A stretch of DNA of 64,000 nt, from the NCBI RefSeq assembly GCF_001902145.1, contig NZ_MRST01000023.1, forward strand, positions 1 to 64,000. Direction: 5' to 3'. The translations under genes were made by a program, and so were the position numbers. Of this stretch, positions 27,116-36,352 are shown piece by piece (position 1 is the stretch's first letter; every line of letters starts with the position of its first letter). Source of the DNA: Pseudomonas fluorescens. Its GTDB lineage: Bacteria > Pseudomonadota > Gammaproteobacteria > Pseudomonadales > Pseudomonadaceae. The notes under the pieces were generated by a model. That model did not search any database, was not told where the DNA came from, and saw only the letters and a program-made list of their open reading frames with translations.

Positions 27116-28519
27116 GGGGGCCAGCGGTGCTTCCTGAGTCAGGGGGAAGACCAGGCTGAACCGCGTGAAACGCCCAGGCTGGCTGGTTACATGAGCATGG
27201 CCCTGATGCAAATGCATGATCGATTTCACAATGGCCAGCCCCAGCCCGGTGCCGCCCTCGGCACGGGTACGGCTGCTGTCGGCGCGGTAGAAGCGTTCGA
27301 ACAGGTGCGGCAGGTGGTGCGCTTCAATGCCGCGCCCCGGGTTGCCAACCGACAGCGATACGCTCTGCTCGTAGGTCTCCACCAACAGCAACACGGTAGA
27401 GGCCCCGGGTGTGTGGCGAATGGCATTGGACAACAAATTGGAAATCGCCCGCTGGATCATCAGGCGGTCGCCGGTCACCCAGGCATCGCCGCGCAGGCTC
27501 AGGGTGACGTGTTTGTCTTCGGCACTCAGGGCAAACAACTCCATCACGCGCTGGGCTTCCTGCGCCAGGGACACCTCGGTGAATGAGGCCCGCGCCGCCG
27601 GGTGGCTGACCTGCGCCAGAAACAGCATGTCGCTGACAATCCGCGCCAGGCGTTCGAGCTCTTCGGTGTTGGATTCCAGCACCGCCTTGTATTCCTGGGG
27701 CGGGCGCTGGCGCGATAGGGTCAACTGGGCCTTGCCCATGAGGTTGGTCAAGGGCGCGCGCAGTTCGTGGGCCAGGTCATCGGAAAATTGCGAGAGTTGC
27801 TGCACCCCGGCATCCAGGCGGTCGAGCATCACGTTGATGCCGTGGGCGAGCTCACCCAGTTCGTGGGGCAGGTTATCCACAGACAAACGATGGGTGAGGT
27901 CCTGGGTCGTGACCTTCGCCGCCACCTGGCTGAACTGCTTCAACGGCGCCAGGCCACGTTGCACCAGCCACCAGGCGCCCATGCCAATCAGTATCAACAG
28001 CAGCGGCAGCGCAATCAGCGTGGCGCGCAGGTAGGCAGTGAGCAATGCCTGGTCGTCCATGCGGTCCAGGGACAGCAGCACCCGCACGCGCTCGCCGCTG
28101 GCCAGGCGCATCAGGCGGGTGGCGCTGAGTACCTGGTTGCCGTAGCTGTCGACCCAATTGAGGTAGCCCAGGGTTTCCCGTGACTTGAAGTCGGTGAGCA
28201 GCGGTTCCTGGGGTTTGCTGCCGACGTTCAGCAGCACGCTGTTATCGGGCGCTGTACCGACGATGGTCAGGTGGAAATTGTCGTGGCCGATCACCAGGTC
28301 CATCAGTGAGTGGGGGCGGGCGCGAATGGCCTGGGCGTCCAGGCCCAGGGCCAGGCTGTGCTGGATCTGTTCCATCTTGCTTTCCAGGTTCTTGCGCGCG
28401 AGTTTTTCCAACTCATGGGTGAGCGCCAGGTAGGCCAGGGTCGCCAGCAGCAGCACCAGGCCTGCGCCCATCAGGCTGACCGTCAGCCCCAGGCGCATCG
28501 ACAGGCTGCCGGTCTTCAT
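27059..28519 (-). CDS. czcS: Heavy-metal sensor histidine kinase CzcS
   Basis: A 486-residue sensor kinase with membrane helices near residues 13-35 and 168-190 flanking a periplasmic sensor domain, then HAMP. The H-box is LAHELRAPLTNLMG (about residues 252-265); N-box and G-box motifs (GRGIEAHHLPHLFERFY, GGTGLGLAIV) follow. Its ATG overlaps the czcR stop (ATGA). It belongs to the CopS/CusS/CzcS family and probably senses periplasmic metal. The last ~20 residues (after FPLTQEAPL) are encoded by the REPIN, an unusual tail for this family. Confidence 0.92.
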   Translation of the reverse strand: MKTGSLSMRLGLTVSLMGAGLVLLLATLAYLALTHELEKLARKNLESKMEQIQHSLALGLDAQAIRARPHSLMDLVIGHDNFHLTIVGTAPDNSVLLNVGSKPQEPLLTDFKSRETLGYLNWVDSYGNQVLSATRLMRLASGERVRVLLSLDRMDDQALLTAYLRATLIALPLLLILIGMGAWWLVQRGLAPLKQFSQVAAKVTTQDLTHRLSVDNLPHELGELAHGINVMLDRLDAGVQQLSQFSDDLAHELRAPLTNLMGKAQLTLSRQRPPQEYKAVLESNTEELERLARIVSDMLFLAQVSHPAARASFTEVSLAQEAQRVMELFALSAEDKHVTLSLRGDAWVTGDRLMIQRAISNLLSNAIRHTPGASTVLLLVETYEQSVSLSVGNPGRGIEAHHLPHLFERFYRADSSRTRAEGGTGLGLAIVKSIMHLHQGHAHVTSQPGRFTRFSLVFPLTQEAPLAPCGSGLAREGGVSVSTGID

Positions 28520-29190
28520 GGGCGCGCTTCCAGCACGTAGCCCACGCCGCGAATGGTGTGGATCAGCTTGACCTCGCTCTGGTCATCCACCTTGGCACGC
28601 AGGCGGCTGATGGAGACTTCGACCACGTTGGTGTCGCAGTCGAAATTCATGTCCCACACCAGGGAGATAATCTGCGTGCGGGTCAGCACTTCGCCGGCCT
28701 GGCGCATCAGCACCTGCAACAGGGCGAACTCCTTGGTGGTCAGGTCGATGCGCCGGGTGCCGCGGTAAGCGCGGTGGCGGCGCGGGTCCAGTTCCAGGTC
28801 CGATACGCGGAACACTTCCGGCTGTGGAATGTGCTCGCTGCGACGCATCAGGGTGCGCACGCGGGCCAGCAGTTCGGGAAACTCGAACGGCTTGACCAGG
28901 TAATCGTCGGCGCCCATGTCCAAACCCTTGATCTTGTCAGCCAGCCGGCCACGGGCGGTGAGCATCATCACGCGCTGAGTGCCGTTGCGGCGCAATTCTT
29001 CCAGTACTTGCCAGCCATCCTTGCCCGGCAGGTTGACGTCCAGAATCACCAGTTCATAGGCGTGTTGCCCGGCCAGGTGCAGGCCGTCGATGCCATTGGC
29101 GGCGCAGTCGACCACGTAGCCACTTTCGTTCAGGCCTTGCTGCAGGTAGTCGGCGGTTTTCTGCTCGTCTTCAACCACAAGAATACGCAT
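28516..29190 (-). CDS. czcR: Heavy-metal response regulator CzcR
   Basis: A 224-residue OmpR-type regulator from ATG 29190 (AGAGGTAACCCCC upstream). The receiver domain has the acidic pocket E7-D8, phosphoacceptor D51 in VILDVNLPGKDG, and K in LVKPFEFPELLARVR. The C-terminal winged helix ends HTIRGVGYVLEARP, the family signature. It probably controls the czc operon and, as known for CzcR in P. aeruginosa, may affect OprD-type porin expression. An OprD gene lies 338 bases upstream, with a candidate sRNA between. Confidence 0.94.
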   Translation of the reverse strand: MRILVVEDEQKTADYLQQGLNESGYVVDCAANGIDGLHLAGQHAYELVILDVNLPGKDGWQVLEELRRNGTQRVMMLTARGRLADKIKGLDMGADDYLVKPFEFPELLARVRTLMRRSEHIPQPEVFRVSDLELDPRRHRAYRGTRRIDLTTKEFALLQVLMRQAGEVLTRTQIISLVWDMNFDCDTNVVEVSISRLRAKVDDQSEVKLIHTIRGVGYVLEARP

Positions 29191-29294
29191 GGGGGTTACC
29201 TCTTGAATTAGGGGAGAGAAGGCGCCCATTTCCTTATGGCGGCGGTTGTCGAAAGTGGGAAAAGTCTGAAGGGTGAAGTAGCTTTAGGGTCAAC

Positions 29295-29311
29295 TGCGAC
29301 CATCGGTCGCA
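29295..29311. promoter_or_regulatory. short palindrome upstream of czcR
   Basis: TGCGACC-ATC-GGTCGCA is a perfect 7-3-7 inverted repeat about 105 bases before the czcR start. It could be an operator; no regulator can be named. Confidence 0.35.
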
Positions 29312-29322
29312 TGGCGCCGCGG

Positions 29323-29420
29323 GCAAAAAAAACGCCCCAAGCGGGGCGTTAAAAATTCATCTCTTTCCAAAGGAGCTACACAAAAGCTTCAGAGATGAAT
29401 GTGCTCGGGTGAATAAGTTC
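29323..29420 (-). ncRNA. candidate Hfq-type small RNA between oprD-like gene and czcR
   Basis: Read leftward, a TATACT -10 element (29426-29431) would start a transcript near 29420. The ~97-nt transcript contains a 10-bp stem ATTCATCTCT / AGAGATGAAT (29391-29400 with 29355-29364) that exposes a loop with AAGCTTTTGTGTAGCTCC, including a possible anti-ribosome-binding-site UCC. It ends in a strong intrinsic terminator with eight U residues. Size, structure and poly-U end are those of Hfq-dependent sRNAs. No ORF fits this strand. Alternatively it is only the 3' tail of the porin mRNA. Confidence 0.55.
29324..29351 (-). terminator. intrinsic terminator after oprD-like gene / candidate sRNA
   Basis: An AACGCCCC / GGGGCGTT stem (29331-29350) with a short AAGC loop is followed on the minus strand by TTTTTTTT (29324-29330 and the stem end). 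It stops leftward transcription coming from 29.5 kb. Confidence 0.9.
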
Positions 29421-29464
29421 AAGCGAGTATAGAAAGCTCAACTTAACGGGAAGCTGAAGCCAAT

Positions 29465-29481
29465 ATTACAATTTTGATAAC
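29465..29481 (+). promoter_or_regulatory. candidate CzcR-type box near the sRNA promoter
   Basis: ATTACAATTTTGATAAC differs at only three positions from the site at 30960-30976. It lies about 45-60 bases upstream of the inferred sRNA start, a usual place for an OmpR-family activator. No experiment or other strain was consulted. Confidence 0.4.
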
Positions 29482-29528
29482 CGGCTATTTGTGAACAGAT
29501 GTTAGTTAATCGCGAACGAATGTAAGGG

Positions 29529-30848
29529 CTACAACACAGCCAATGGGTATTCAGCAATAAAGCGAACTTCTTCCAGGTCTGACTCGAACGCACTGGAGCG
29601 CACGGTGGCTTGGCGCAAGCGCAGGGACAAATCCTTCAAGCGCCCACTTTGCACCACGTACTTGGCCTCGATATCCCGTTCCCAGCGGCGTTGATCGGTC
29701 AAGGGGTTACCCGCTGCATCGCGACGCATATACACGGCATTGGCGTTGCTATAGTCGGCGCCGGTGCCTTTGCCGTAGCGGGTCATGAACGACAGGCCTG
29801 GAATGCCGAACGCCTGCATGTCCAGGTCGTAGCGCACCATCCATGAGCGCTCCTTGGGGGCGTTGAAGTCGCTGTACTGGATCGAGTTATTGAGGAAGAT
29901 CGAATCTGACTGGCGCAGGTAATCGAAGTCATTGTCGCCGTTGTTGCGCTGGTGCGACACGGCCAGGCTGTGGGCGCCGACCTTGACCCCGAGCCTGGCG
30001 CTCCAGATGTTATTGTCGAGCTCGCCGAGCCGTTTCTGGCCTTCGTCCACAGCCTTGTAGTAGTTGAAGTCGCCGAACAGCGACACGTCGTCGGTCAGCG
30101 CGTAATTGGCGTTGCTGCCGAAGTAATACTGGTCCCAGGCGTCCTTCAAGCGGCTGCTGTACAGGCTAAAGCCCAGATGGCTGTTGAGCTGATAGTCACC
30201 GCCGAAGTAGGCGATCCAGGGCGAGTCGACCTTACCTGCATAGAAGGTGGCAAAGCCTTTGTTCATGCCGCTTTCACTGGGCTGGCTCATGCCGCTCAGG
30301 CGCCCGCCTTGCAGGCTCAAGCCTTCCAGGCTGGTGTTTTGCAGGGTGACGCCGCGAAAGCTCTCAGGCAACAGGCGAGAGTCGCCGTACGCCACCACGG
30401 GGGTGATCGGGAACACGTCGCCGGCCTTGATCACCGTGTCCAGCACGCGCAGTTTCGCCGCGCCGCCGATTTTGCTGTAGCTGTTTTCCGGCTGGTTGTC
30501 GCTGTTCACCGGCAGCACGCTGAACGAGCCTTTGCCGCCGCTGCGGCCGCTGCCCGAGTCAAGCGTAAGGCCGTACATGGCGAACGCGTCCATGCCAAAG
30601 CCCACGGTGCCCTGGGTAAAACCGGATTCGAATTTGCCAATAAAGCCCTGGGCCCAGGCTTCTGAGTAACCATTACCAGTGGGGCTGGACTGGCCTTTGC
30701 GGTCATCGCGGTTGAAGTAGAAATTGCGTGCCAGCACGTTGATGCGGCTGCCCTCGATAAAACCCTCGGGCTTGTCTTCCACCGCCACGGCGGCCAGGGG
30801 CAACGCGGCCATCAATGAAAAGGGAAGGGTGTAATGACGAATGCTCAT
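29529..30848 (-). CDS. OprD-family outer-membrane porin
   Basis: A 439-residue porin with a signal peptide MSIRHYTLPFSLMAALPLAA. Alternating beta-strand segments follow, with the family opening GFIEGSRINVLARNFYFNRDDR and a C-terminal strand ending in EVRFIAEYPLAVL. OprD-family channels (OccD/OccK) take up small carboxylates or amino acids. The substrate cannot be assigned; the neighbouring genes concern metal efflux, and in P. aeruginosa OprD-type porins are co-regulated with CzcRS. A divergent DUF2790 gene lies 225 bases upstream. Confidence 0.9.
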   Translation of the reverse strand: MSIRHYTLPFSLMAALPLAAVAVEDKPEGFIEGSRINVLARNFYFNRDDRKGQSSPTGNGYSEAWAQGFIGKFESGFTQGTVGFGMDAFAMYGLTLDSGSGRSGGKGSFSVLPVNSDNQPENSYSKIGGAAKLRVLDTVIKAGDVFPITPVVAYGDSRLLPESFRGVTLQNTSLEGLSLQGGRLSGMSQPSESGMNKGFATFYAGKVDSPWIAYFGGDYQLNSHLGFSLYSSRLKDAWDQYYFGSNANYALTDDVSLFGDFNYYKAVDEGQKRLGELDNNIWSARLGVKVGAHSLAVSHQRNNGDNDFDYLRQSDSIFLNNSIQYSDFNAPKERSWMVRYDLDMQAFGIPGLSFMTRYGKGTGADYSNANAVYMRRDAAGNPLTDQRRWERDIEAKYVVQSGRLKDLSLRLRQATVRSSAFESDLEEVRFIAEYPLAVL

Positions 30849-30959
30849 GATGCGCTCCTCGGTGATGGCAGTTATCGGCTCTTATAGAGGCAGGCGTTCT
30901 TATTGATATGGCCCTGGCTGATAGTTGCAAACGGTGGGTAACAGCTGCATGGCGCGAAG

Positions 30960-30976
30960 ATTACAATTCTGGAAAC
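30960..30976 (+). promoter_or_regulatory. candidate CzcR-type box between oprD-like gene and DUF2790 gene
   Basis: ATTACAATTCTGGAAAC resembles the site at 29465 and shares ATTACAA with the czcC upstream site. It is about 110 bases from both divergent start codons, so it could serve either promoter. Confidence 0.4.
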
Positions 30977-31073
30977 TAACGGCCATCTAACAAATAAGTA
31001 ATGTTCTGGTGAACCTGACGTCAGGGTTGCCTGGTTAATCTCGACACTGAACTTTTCAGTCGAGGAAACCGCA

Positions 31074-31406
31074 ATGAACTTTTATAAAGCAGGTTTGGCT
31101 GTATTAACGGCTGTGTTGTCATTTGGCGCACTGGCCGAAGGGGGCGGGGATCGCACCTTTGCCCTGATGATGGAGCGCAATGAGAAAGCCATGGCCGCCT
31201 ACGCCATCAAAAAAGGCAAGCCGGTGCCCGAGGTCCAGGCTTACCGCTATGGCATGGACCTGGACATTGCCAAGGTCGTCAACGTGACGCCGCCGATCCG
31301 CTCGTGCAACGCCGTGCCGTCGCGCATGACCTACGAAGACTCCAGCGGCAAGCTCAATACCCTTGAATATCAGGTCATGGGTATATGCCGTAACAATGGC
31401 GGTTGA
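31074..31406 (+). CDS. DUF2790 periplasmic protein
   Basis: A 110-residue protein with a clear signal peptide (MNFYKAGLAVLTAVLSFGALA). The mature part matches the DUF2790 pattern: YRYGMDLDIAKVVNVT, then CNAVPSRMTYEDSSG and a final Cys in VMGICRNNGG, giving a probable disulfide. Such proteins are small and periplasmic and occur beside metal-resistance loci in pseudomonads; their role is unknown. TCGAGGAAACCGC before the ATG supplies the RBS. Confidence 0.85.
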   Translation: MNFYKAGLAVLTAVLSFGALAEGGGDRTFALMMERNEKAMAAYAIKKGKPVPEVQAYRYGMDLDIAKVVNVTPPIRSCNAVPSRMTYEDSSGKLNTLEYQVMGICRNNGG

Positions 31407-31502
31407 AAATATAGTTCGGCCCAGGGCCCAAGCGCTCTTCAGAAAACCCCGGCAGCGCCGATGCAGGTTAGTACACCCACTTCACTTGCCTAACGGTGCC
31501 CC

Positions 31503-32819
31503 ATGTTCAATACCCGCCTGAAGCAAGAGCTGACCACTCTGCGCGAAGAATTGTCGAGCTTGCTCCAGGTGAAAGAAAGCCTGGAAAACGAAATGCTCTG
31601 CCTGACACTGGACCCTGAAGGCCGTGTGGAGTGGGCCAATGCCAACTTCCTGCAGGAACTGGCTTACTCGCTGGGTGAGATAGTCGGACGCGCGATCGAA
31701 GACCTGGTGCCGGCCCACGTGCGCCAGGACGCGTTCCAACTGCGTTTCAAGCACGCGCTGGCCCGCGGCGAACACTTTGCCGGCGCCGTGCGCCTGATGC
31801 GCGGCAATGGCAAGGAAGCCTGGTTGCGCTCAATCGTGCAGCCGGTGCGCAGTTCGGAGGGGCGCATCAAGCAGTTTTCGATGTTCTCCAGCGACCTTAC
31901 CCGCACCATCGAGAGCTCGCGTGAACATGAAAACCTGATCACCGCGCTGATGCGTTCCACCGCGTTGATCGAGTTCGACCTGGAGGGGCATGTACTCACC
32001 GCCAATGACCGCTTCCTCGGCGCCATGGGATACAGCCTGGCGCAGATCAAAGGCAAGCATCACCGTATGTTCTGTGAGCCACAGGAATACAACAGTGTCG
32101 AATACCAACAGTTCTGGAAGCGCCTGAACGCCGGTGAGTTCGTCGCCGCGCGCTTCAAGCGTGTGGACAGCCATGGCCGCCTGGTGTGGTTGGAGGCCAC
32201 CTACAACCCGGTAGTGGACGCCAATGAGCGGCTGTACAAAGTGGTCAAGTTCGCCACGGTCATTACCGACCAGGTCAACCGCGAGCAGGCCGTAGCCGAG
32301 GCCGCCAATATTGCCTACAGCACCTCTTTGCAAACCGACGACAGCGCCCAACGCGGCACCACCGTGGTTACCCAGGCTGTAGACGTGATGCGCGACCTGG
32401 CCCAGCACATGCAACAGGCCGGTGAAGGCATTGAGGCGTTGAATGCCCAATCCCAAGTGATCGGCAGCATCGTCAAGACCATCAGCGGGATTGCCGAGCA
32501 GACCAACCTGCTGGCGCTCAACGCGGCCATCGAAGCGGCGCGTGCCGGTGAACAAGGGCGTGGCTTTGCGGTCGTGGCCGATGAAGTGCGGCAACTGGCG
32601 TCACGCACCAGCAAAGCCACCGAGGAAATTGTTGGTGTGGTGCGTCAGAACCAGGACATGGCCCGAGACGCGGTGGCCTTGATGGCCGACGGTCGCCTGC
32701 AAGCCGAGCAGGGCCTGGCCCTGGCGGCCGAGGCGGGTACCGTGATCGTCGAGATTCAAGACGGTGCGCAGAAGGTGGTGAGTGCGGTCGGGCAGTTTGC
32801 CAATCAGCTGTCGAGCTGA
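31503..32819 (+). CDS. Soluble PAS-PAS methyl-accepting protein, BdlA-like
   Basis: A 438-residue cytoplasmic receptor without membrane helices. A short coiled coil (residues 1-30) leads into two PAS domains (about 30-140 and 150-265), each with the W/RxxxxPV-type end seen as WLRSIVQPV and WLEATYNPV. The MCP signalling tip [34 protein letters not shown] lies near residues 330-365. P. aeruginosa BdlA (biofilm dispersal) has the same layout and nearly the same length, so this is the closest known match. Function in dispersal or redox sensing is inferred. Confidence 0.85.
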   Translation: MFNTRLKQELTTLREELSSLLQVKESLENEMLCLTLDPEGRVEWANANFLQELAYSLGEIVGRAIEDLVPAHVRQDAFQLRFKHALARGEHFAGAVRLMRGNGKEAWLRSIVQPVRSSEGRIKQFSMFSSDLTRTIESSREHENLITALMRSTALIEFDLEGHVLTANDRFLGAMGYSLAQIKGKHHRMFCEPQEYNSVEYQQFWKRLNAGEFVAARFKRVDSHGRLVWLEATYNPVVDANERLYKVVKFATVITDQVNREQAVAEAANIAYSTSLQTDDSAQRGTTVVTQAVDVMRDLAQHMQQAGEGIEALNAQSQVIGSIVKTISGIAEQTNLLALNAAIEAARAGEQGRGFAVVADEVRQLASRTSKATEEIVGVVRQNQDMARDAVALMADGRLQAEQGLALAAEAGTVIVEIQDGAQKVVSAVGQFANQLSS

Positions 32820-32879
32820 CCTGTCGGGCTTGTGCTTGAGGTATCGTAGGTCTTTTCTCGCTTGCAGAGCTGATCGACC

Positions 32880-33455
32880 ATGAACCCTACGTTCCGTCGC
32901 CCCGTACCACTGTCCAAGGCTTACCGTTTGCTCAACCACGGGCCGACCGTGTTGGTGAGCGCAGCCCACAACGGCCAGCGCAATATCATGGCCGCTGCCT
33001 GGGCCATGCCGCTGGATTTCGAACCACCGAAAGTCGCGGTGGTGCTCGACAAGGCCACCTGGACCCGCCAGCTACTGGAAGGCGCCGGCACCTTCGTGCT
33101 GCAAGTGCCTTGTGCCGCACAGGCTGATCTGGTGCAGACGGTGGGCAATACCCGCGGCGTTGAAACCGACAAATTCGCAGCCTACGGCCTGCGCAGCTTC
33201 AGCGGTGAACACACCGAGGCGCCGATGCTGGAAGGCTGCGTGGCCTGGTTGGAGTGCCGCCTGCTGCCTGAGCCGCATAATCAGCAGAGCTATGACCTGT
33301 TCCTGGGCGAAGTGGTCGCGGCCTATGCTGATGAGCGGGTGTTCAGCGAGGGCCGCTGGCATTTTGAAGGGCATGATGAACTGCGCACGTTGCACCATGT
33401 GGCGGGCGGGAATTTCCTGGTCATTGGCCAACCGATTGTCGGGCGTCAGCTCTGA
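32880..33455 (+). CDS. Flavin reductase-like FMN-binding protein
   Basis: A 191-residue protein of the flavin reductase / DIM6-NTAB family. It begins RRPVPLSKAYRLLNHGPTVLVSAAHNGQRNIMAAAWAMPLDFEPPKVAV, the split-barrel FMN-binding opening, and ends with a VAGGNFLVIG segment. Such enzymes reduce or carry flavin for a partner oxygenase; no partner is adjacent. It may simply detoxify or supply FMNH2. Confidence 0.85.
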   Translation: MNPTFRRPVPLSKAYRLLNHGPTVLVSAAHNGQRNIMAAAWAMPLDFEPPKVAVVLDKATWTRQLLEGAGTFVLQVPCAAQADLVQTVGNTRGVETDKFAAYGLRSFSGEHTEAPMLEGCVAWLECRLLPEPHNQQSYDLFLGEVVAAYADERVFSEGRWHFEGHDELRTLHHVAGGNFLVIGQPIVGRQL

Positions 33456-33482
33456 CAGAGGCGCAAAGCCACGAAGATCAAA

Positions 33483-33569
33483 TGTGGGAGCTGGCTTGCC
33501 TGCGATGGCATCAATAGGGTGTGCCTGATACACCGAGGTGTCTGCATCGCAGGCAAGCCAGCTCCCACA
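33483..33569. repeat. REPIN
   Basis: The arms TGTGGGAGCTGGCTTGCCTG + CGATG (33483-33507) and the exact reverse complement (33545-33569) flank a 37-base spacer. This is a second REP sequence class in the window (GCTGGCTTGCC core). It sits between convergent genes. Confidence 0.92.
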
Positions 33570-33594
33570 GTTTGAATGTATTCCGACCCAGCAC

Positions 33595-34404
33595 TCAGCG
33601 TCCGAGCATTTTCACCCAGCGCGATGGCGGCATGCCGTAGGTGCTGCGAAACTGGCGGGTCATGTGGCTTTGGTCGGTGAAGCCTGCGGTCATGGCCGCA
33701 TCCACCAACGATTGGCCCTGGGCCAATAAGTGGCGCACCAGGTCCAGCCGGCGCATGGTCAGGTAGCGGTAGGGGCTGGTGCCGAACAACAAGCGAAAAT
33801 CCCGCGATAACGCCCAGCGGTCACGGCCGGCGTGGTCGGCTATTTCATCCAGGGTGATGCTGCGGCCCAGGGCGCTGTGGATGAATTCACGGGCGCGTTC
33901 GGCCGCGACATAGTCGAAGGATTTACGGCGGATGATGGCACCGGACGCTTCGCTCAGGGCATGGGCCAGATCGAACATGGCGTCTTGCTCTTGCATCGGG
34001 TCTATCGGGCAATCCAGGCTCTGCAGCAACACTTCGCTGGCGCGGTGCAGCCGTGGGTCGGTGGACAAGCCGCCGGGGATAAACGGCAACGGCTGCCCAC
34101 CGAGGATCTGCTGGATCAGCGCCGGCTCCACATAAATCATCCGGTACTTGAAACCTTCGTCGCTGCCAGCGCGGCCGTCATGGGTTTCATCCGGGTGGAT
34201 CACCATGGTGGTGCCGGGCAGGCTGTGGGTCGTACCGCCGCGATAATGAAAACTCTGCACGCCGAACAACGTGCGCCCGATGGCGTAGGTGTCATGGCGA
34301 TGGGGGTCGAAGGCGAAGCCGGCAAAATACGCCTCGATACGGTCCAGGCCGCTGGCGTGGGGCGCGCGGTGCAGCCAGTCGAGGGTGTGCGTGGGGTTGC
34401 CCAT
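33595..34404 (-). CDS. AraC-family transcriptional regulator
   Basis: A 269-residue regulator. The N-terminal cupin-like ligand domain carries FDPHRHDTYAIG near residue 32. The C-terminal double helix-turn-helix (about residues 170-268) shows SITLDEIADHAGRDRWALSRDFRLLFGTSPYRYL and AAMTAGFTDQSHMTRQFRSTYGMPPSRW. It is divergent from a LysE-type exporter, so it probably controls that gene; such pairs commonly respond to amino acids. The ligand is unknown. Confidence 0.9.
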   Translation of the reverse strand: MGNPTHTLDWLHRAPHASGLDRIEAYFAGFAFDPHRHDTYAIGRTLFGVQSFHYRGGTTHSLPGTTMVIHPDETHDGRAGSDEGFKYRMIYVEPALIQQILGGQPLPFIPGGLSTDPRLHRASEVLLQSLDCPIDPMQEQDAMFDLAHALSEASGAIIRRKSFDYVAAERAREFIHSALGRSITLDEIADHAGRDRWALSRDFRLLFGTSPYRYLTMRRLDLVRHLLAQGQSLVDAAMTAGFTDQSHMTRQFRSTYGMPPSRWVKMLGR

Positions 34405-34540
34405 GGTGACTTGTCACAAAAGGAGGTGGAAACACGTTAACTGAGTCTGCACCGGTTGTCTGCTGGGGTCTTGTACGATTGTGCAGGTGTGGGGCGAGGC
34501 CTATGATCCCTGTTCGTATACTGCGCTGGTGGTGCTCCTC

Positions 34541-35179
34541 ATGGATTTTTTCAACCCCGCCTATGTGGCGCCGCTGGTCTCGCTCGCATTGCTGTGGACA
34601 GTCGCCGTGGTGACGCCTGGCCCCAACTTCTTCAATACGGCGCAGTTGGCCGCCAGCTGTTCTCGGCGTCACGGTGTAATGGCCTCGGCAGGCGTGGCCA
34701 CTGGCACGATTATCTGGGGGCTGGCGGGTGGCCTGGGGATCAAGTCGCTGTTTACCGCCGCGCCCATGTTGTACCTGGCGTTCAAGATCATTGGTGGCGG
34801 CTACCTGATCTATCTTGGTTTGAAGCTGTTCAGACGTTCGGCGCCAACAGCGGGGCAGGCGGTGCTGCCCGATGAGCCGCGACGTTCATTGTTTTCTGCG
34901 TGGCGCTTCGGTTTGCTCGGCAACTTGTCCAATCCCAAGGCCGCGCTGTTCGTCGCTACGGCCTTCGCTTCGACCATGCCACCGTCACCGTCACCGGCGC
35001 TGCTGAGTCTGGCAGTCATCACCATGGCCACCTTATCGTTCAGTTGGTATACCAGCGTAGCCCTGGTGTTCTCCAGCGAGCACATGGCCAACCTCTACAG
35101 CCGTTCGCGCAAGTGGCTCGACCGCTTTGCCGGGAGCTGCTACCTGTTGTTCGGTGCACATCTGGTAGCGAATCGCTGA
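34541..35179 (+). CDS. LysE/RhtB-family amino-acid exporter
   Basis: A 212-residue inner-membrane protein with about six helices. The family opening reads [41 protein letters not shown] and [23 protein letters not shown] segments follow. The ATG at 34541 (MDFFNPAYV) gives family length; the longer in-frame extension lacks support. It is likely controlled by the divergent AraC-type gene. The substrate is not predictable. Confidence 0.87.
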   Translation: MDFFNPAYVAPLVSLALLWTVAVVTPGPNFFNTAQLAASCSRRHGVMASAGVATGTIIWGLAGGLGIKSLFTAAPMLYLAFKIIGGGYLIYLGLKLFRRSAPTAGQAVLPDEPRRSLFSAWRFGLLGNLSNPKAALFVATAFASTMPPSPSPALLSLAVITMATLSFSWYTSVALVFSSEHMANLYSRSRKWLDRFAGSCYLLFGAHLVANR

Positions 35180-35223
35180 TCGCCCATGGTAAGAAGCCTT
35201 ACTTTCAACAGCGAGGCCGGGTC

Positions 35224-36318
35224 ATGAGCAAGATGCGGGTAGGTATTATTTTTGGTGGGCGGTCGGCTGAGCATGAGGTCTCGCTGCAATCGGCGCGCAA
35301 CATTGTCGATGCCCTTGATCGTTCACGCTTCGAGCCTATCTTGATCGGTATCGACAAGGCTGGTCACTGGCACCTCAATGACACCTCCAATTTCCTGCTC
35401 AACCAGGAAAACCCGGCGCTCATCGCCCTCAACCACTCCAACCGTGAATTGGCAGTAGTGCCCGGCAAGGCCAGCCAGCAAGTGGTGGAAACCTCCGGCC
35501 AGGGCGTGCTGGAACACATTGACGTGATCTTCCCGATTGTCCACGGCACCCTCGGTGAAGACGGTTGCCTGCAAGGCTTGCTGCGCATGGCTGATCTGCC
35601 CTTCGTCGGTTCCGACGTGCTCGGCTCGGCGGTGTGTATGGACAAAGACATCAGCAAGCGTCTGCTGCGTGACGCGGGTATTGCGGTCACGCCGTTCATT
35701 ACCCTCACGCGAGGTAATGCGGCGCGCACCTCGTTCGAAACGGCTGCTGGCAAGCTCGGTGTGCCGATGTTCGTCAAACCCGCCAACCAGGGTTCGTCGG
35801 TGGGGGTGAGCAAAGTTGGCAGCGAAGCCGAATACCGCGCTGCGGTTGAACTGGCGTTGGAGTTTGATGAAAAAGTGCTGGTGGAGTCCGCCGTCCAGGG
35901 CCGCGAAATCGAATGCGCGGTGCTGGGTAATGACCAGCCCATCGCCAGCGGTTGTGGCGAGATTGTGGTGAGCAGCGGTTTCTATTCCTACGACAGCAAA
36001 TACATCGATGGCCAGGCCGCCCAGGTGGTGGTACCGGCGGCTATCAGTCACGACGCCAGCGAACGGGTTCGCAGCCTGGCCATTGAGGCGTTTGAAGTGT
36101 TGGGATGCGCCGGGTTGGCGCGGGTGGATGTGTTCCTGACGCAGGACGGCGAAGTGCTGATCAACGAGATCAACTCACTGCCCGGTTTTACCCGCATCAG
36201 CATGTACCCCAAGTTGTGGCAAGCGGCGGGCATGAGCTATAGCGAGCTGGTGAGCCGGTTGATCGAGCTGGCGCTGGAGCGGCATGCGGGGCGCAAGGGG
36301 TTGAAGAGCCATCGCTGA
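35224..36318 (+). CDS. ddlA: D-alanine--D-alanine ligase A
   Basis: A 364-residue ATP-grasp ligase joining two D-alanines for peptidoglycan. The substrate-loop motif [17 protein letters not shown] opens the protein; ATP-grasp motifs [17 protein letters not shown] and [21 protein letters not shown] follow. The length and EHEVS opening fit the DdlA group rather than the ~310-residue DdlB of the mur-fts cluster, so this is probably a second ligase. ATG 35224 follows 44 bases after the exporter stop. Confidence 0.92.
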   Translation: MSKMRVGIIFGGRSAEHEVSLQSARNIVDALDRSRFEPILIGIDKAGHWHLNDTSNFLLNQENPALIALNHSNRELAVVPGKASQQVVETSGQGVLEHIDVIFPIVHGTLGEDGCLQGLLRMADLPFVGSDVLGSAVCMDKDISKRLLRDAGIAVTPFITLTRGNAARTSFETAAGKLGVPMFVKPANQGSSVGVSKVGSEAEYRAAVELALEFDEKVLVESAVQGREIECAVLGNDQPIASGCGEIVVSSGFYSYDSKYIDGQAAQVVVPAAISHDASERVRSLAIEAFEVLGCAGLARVDVFLTQDGEVLINEINSLPGFTRISMYPKLWQAAGMSYSELVSRLIELALERHAGRKGLKSHR

Positions 36319-36352
36319 TTGTTGGTGGGACTCGGCTCAAAGGCCGGTCACC

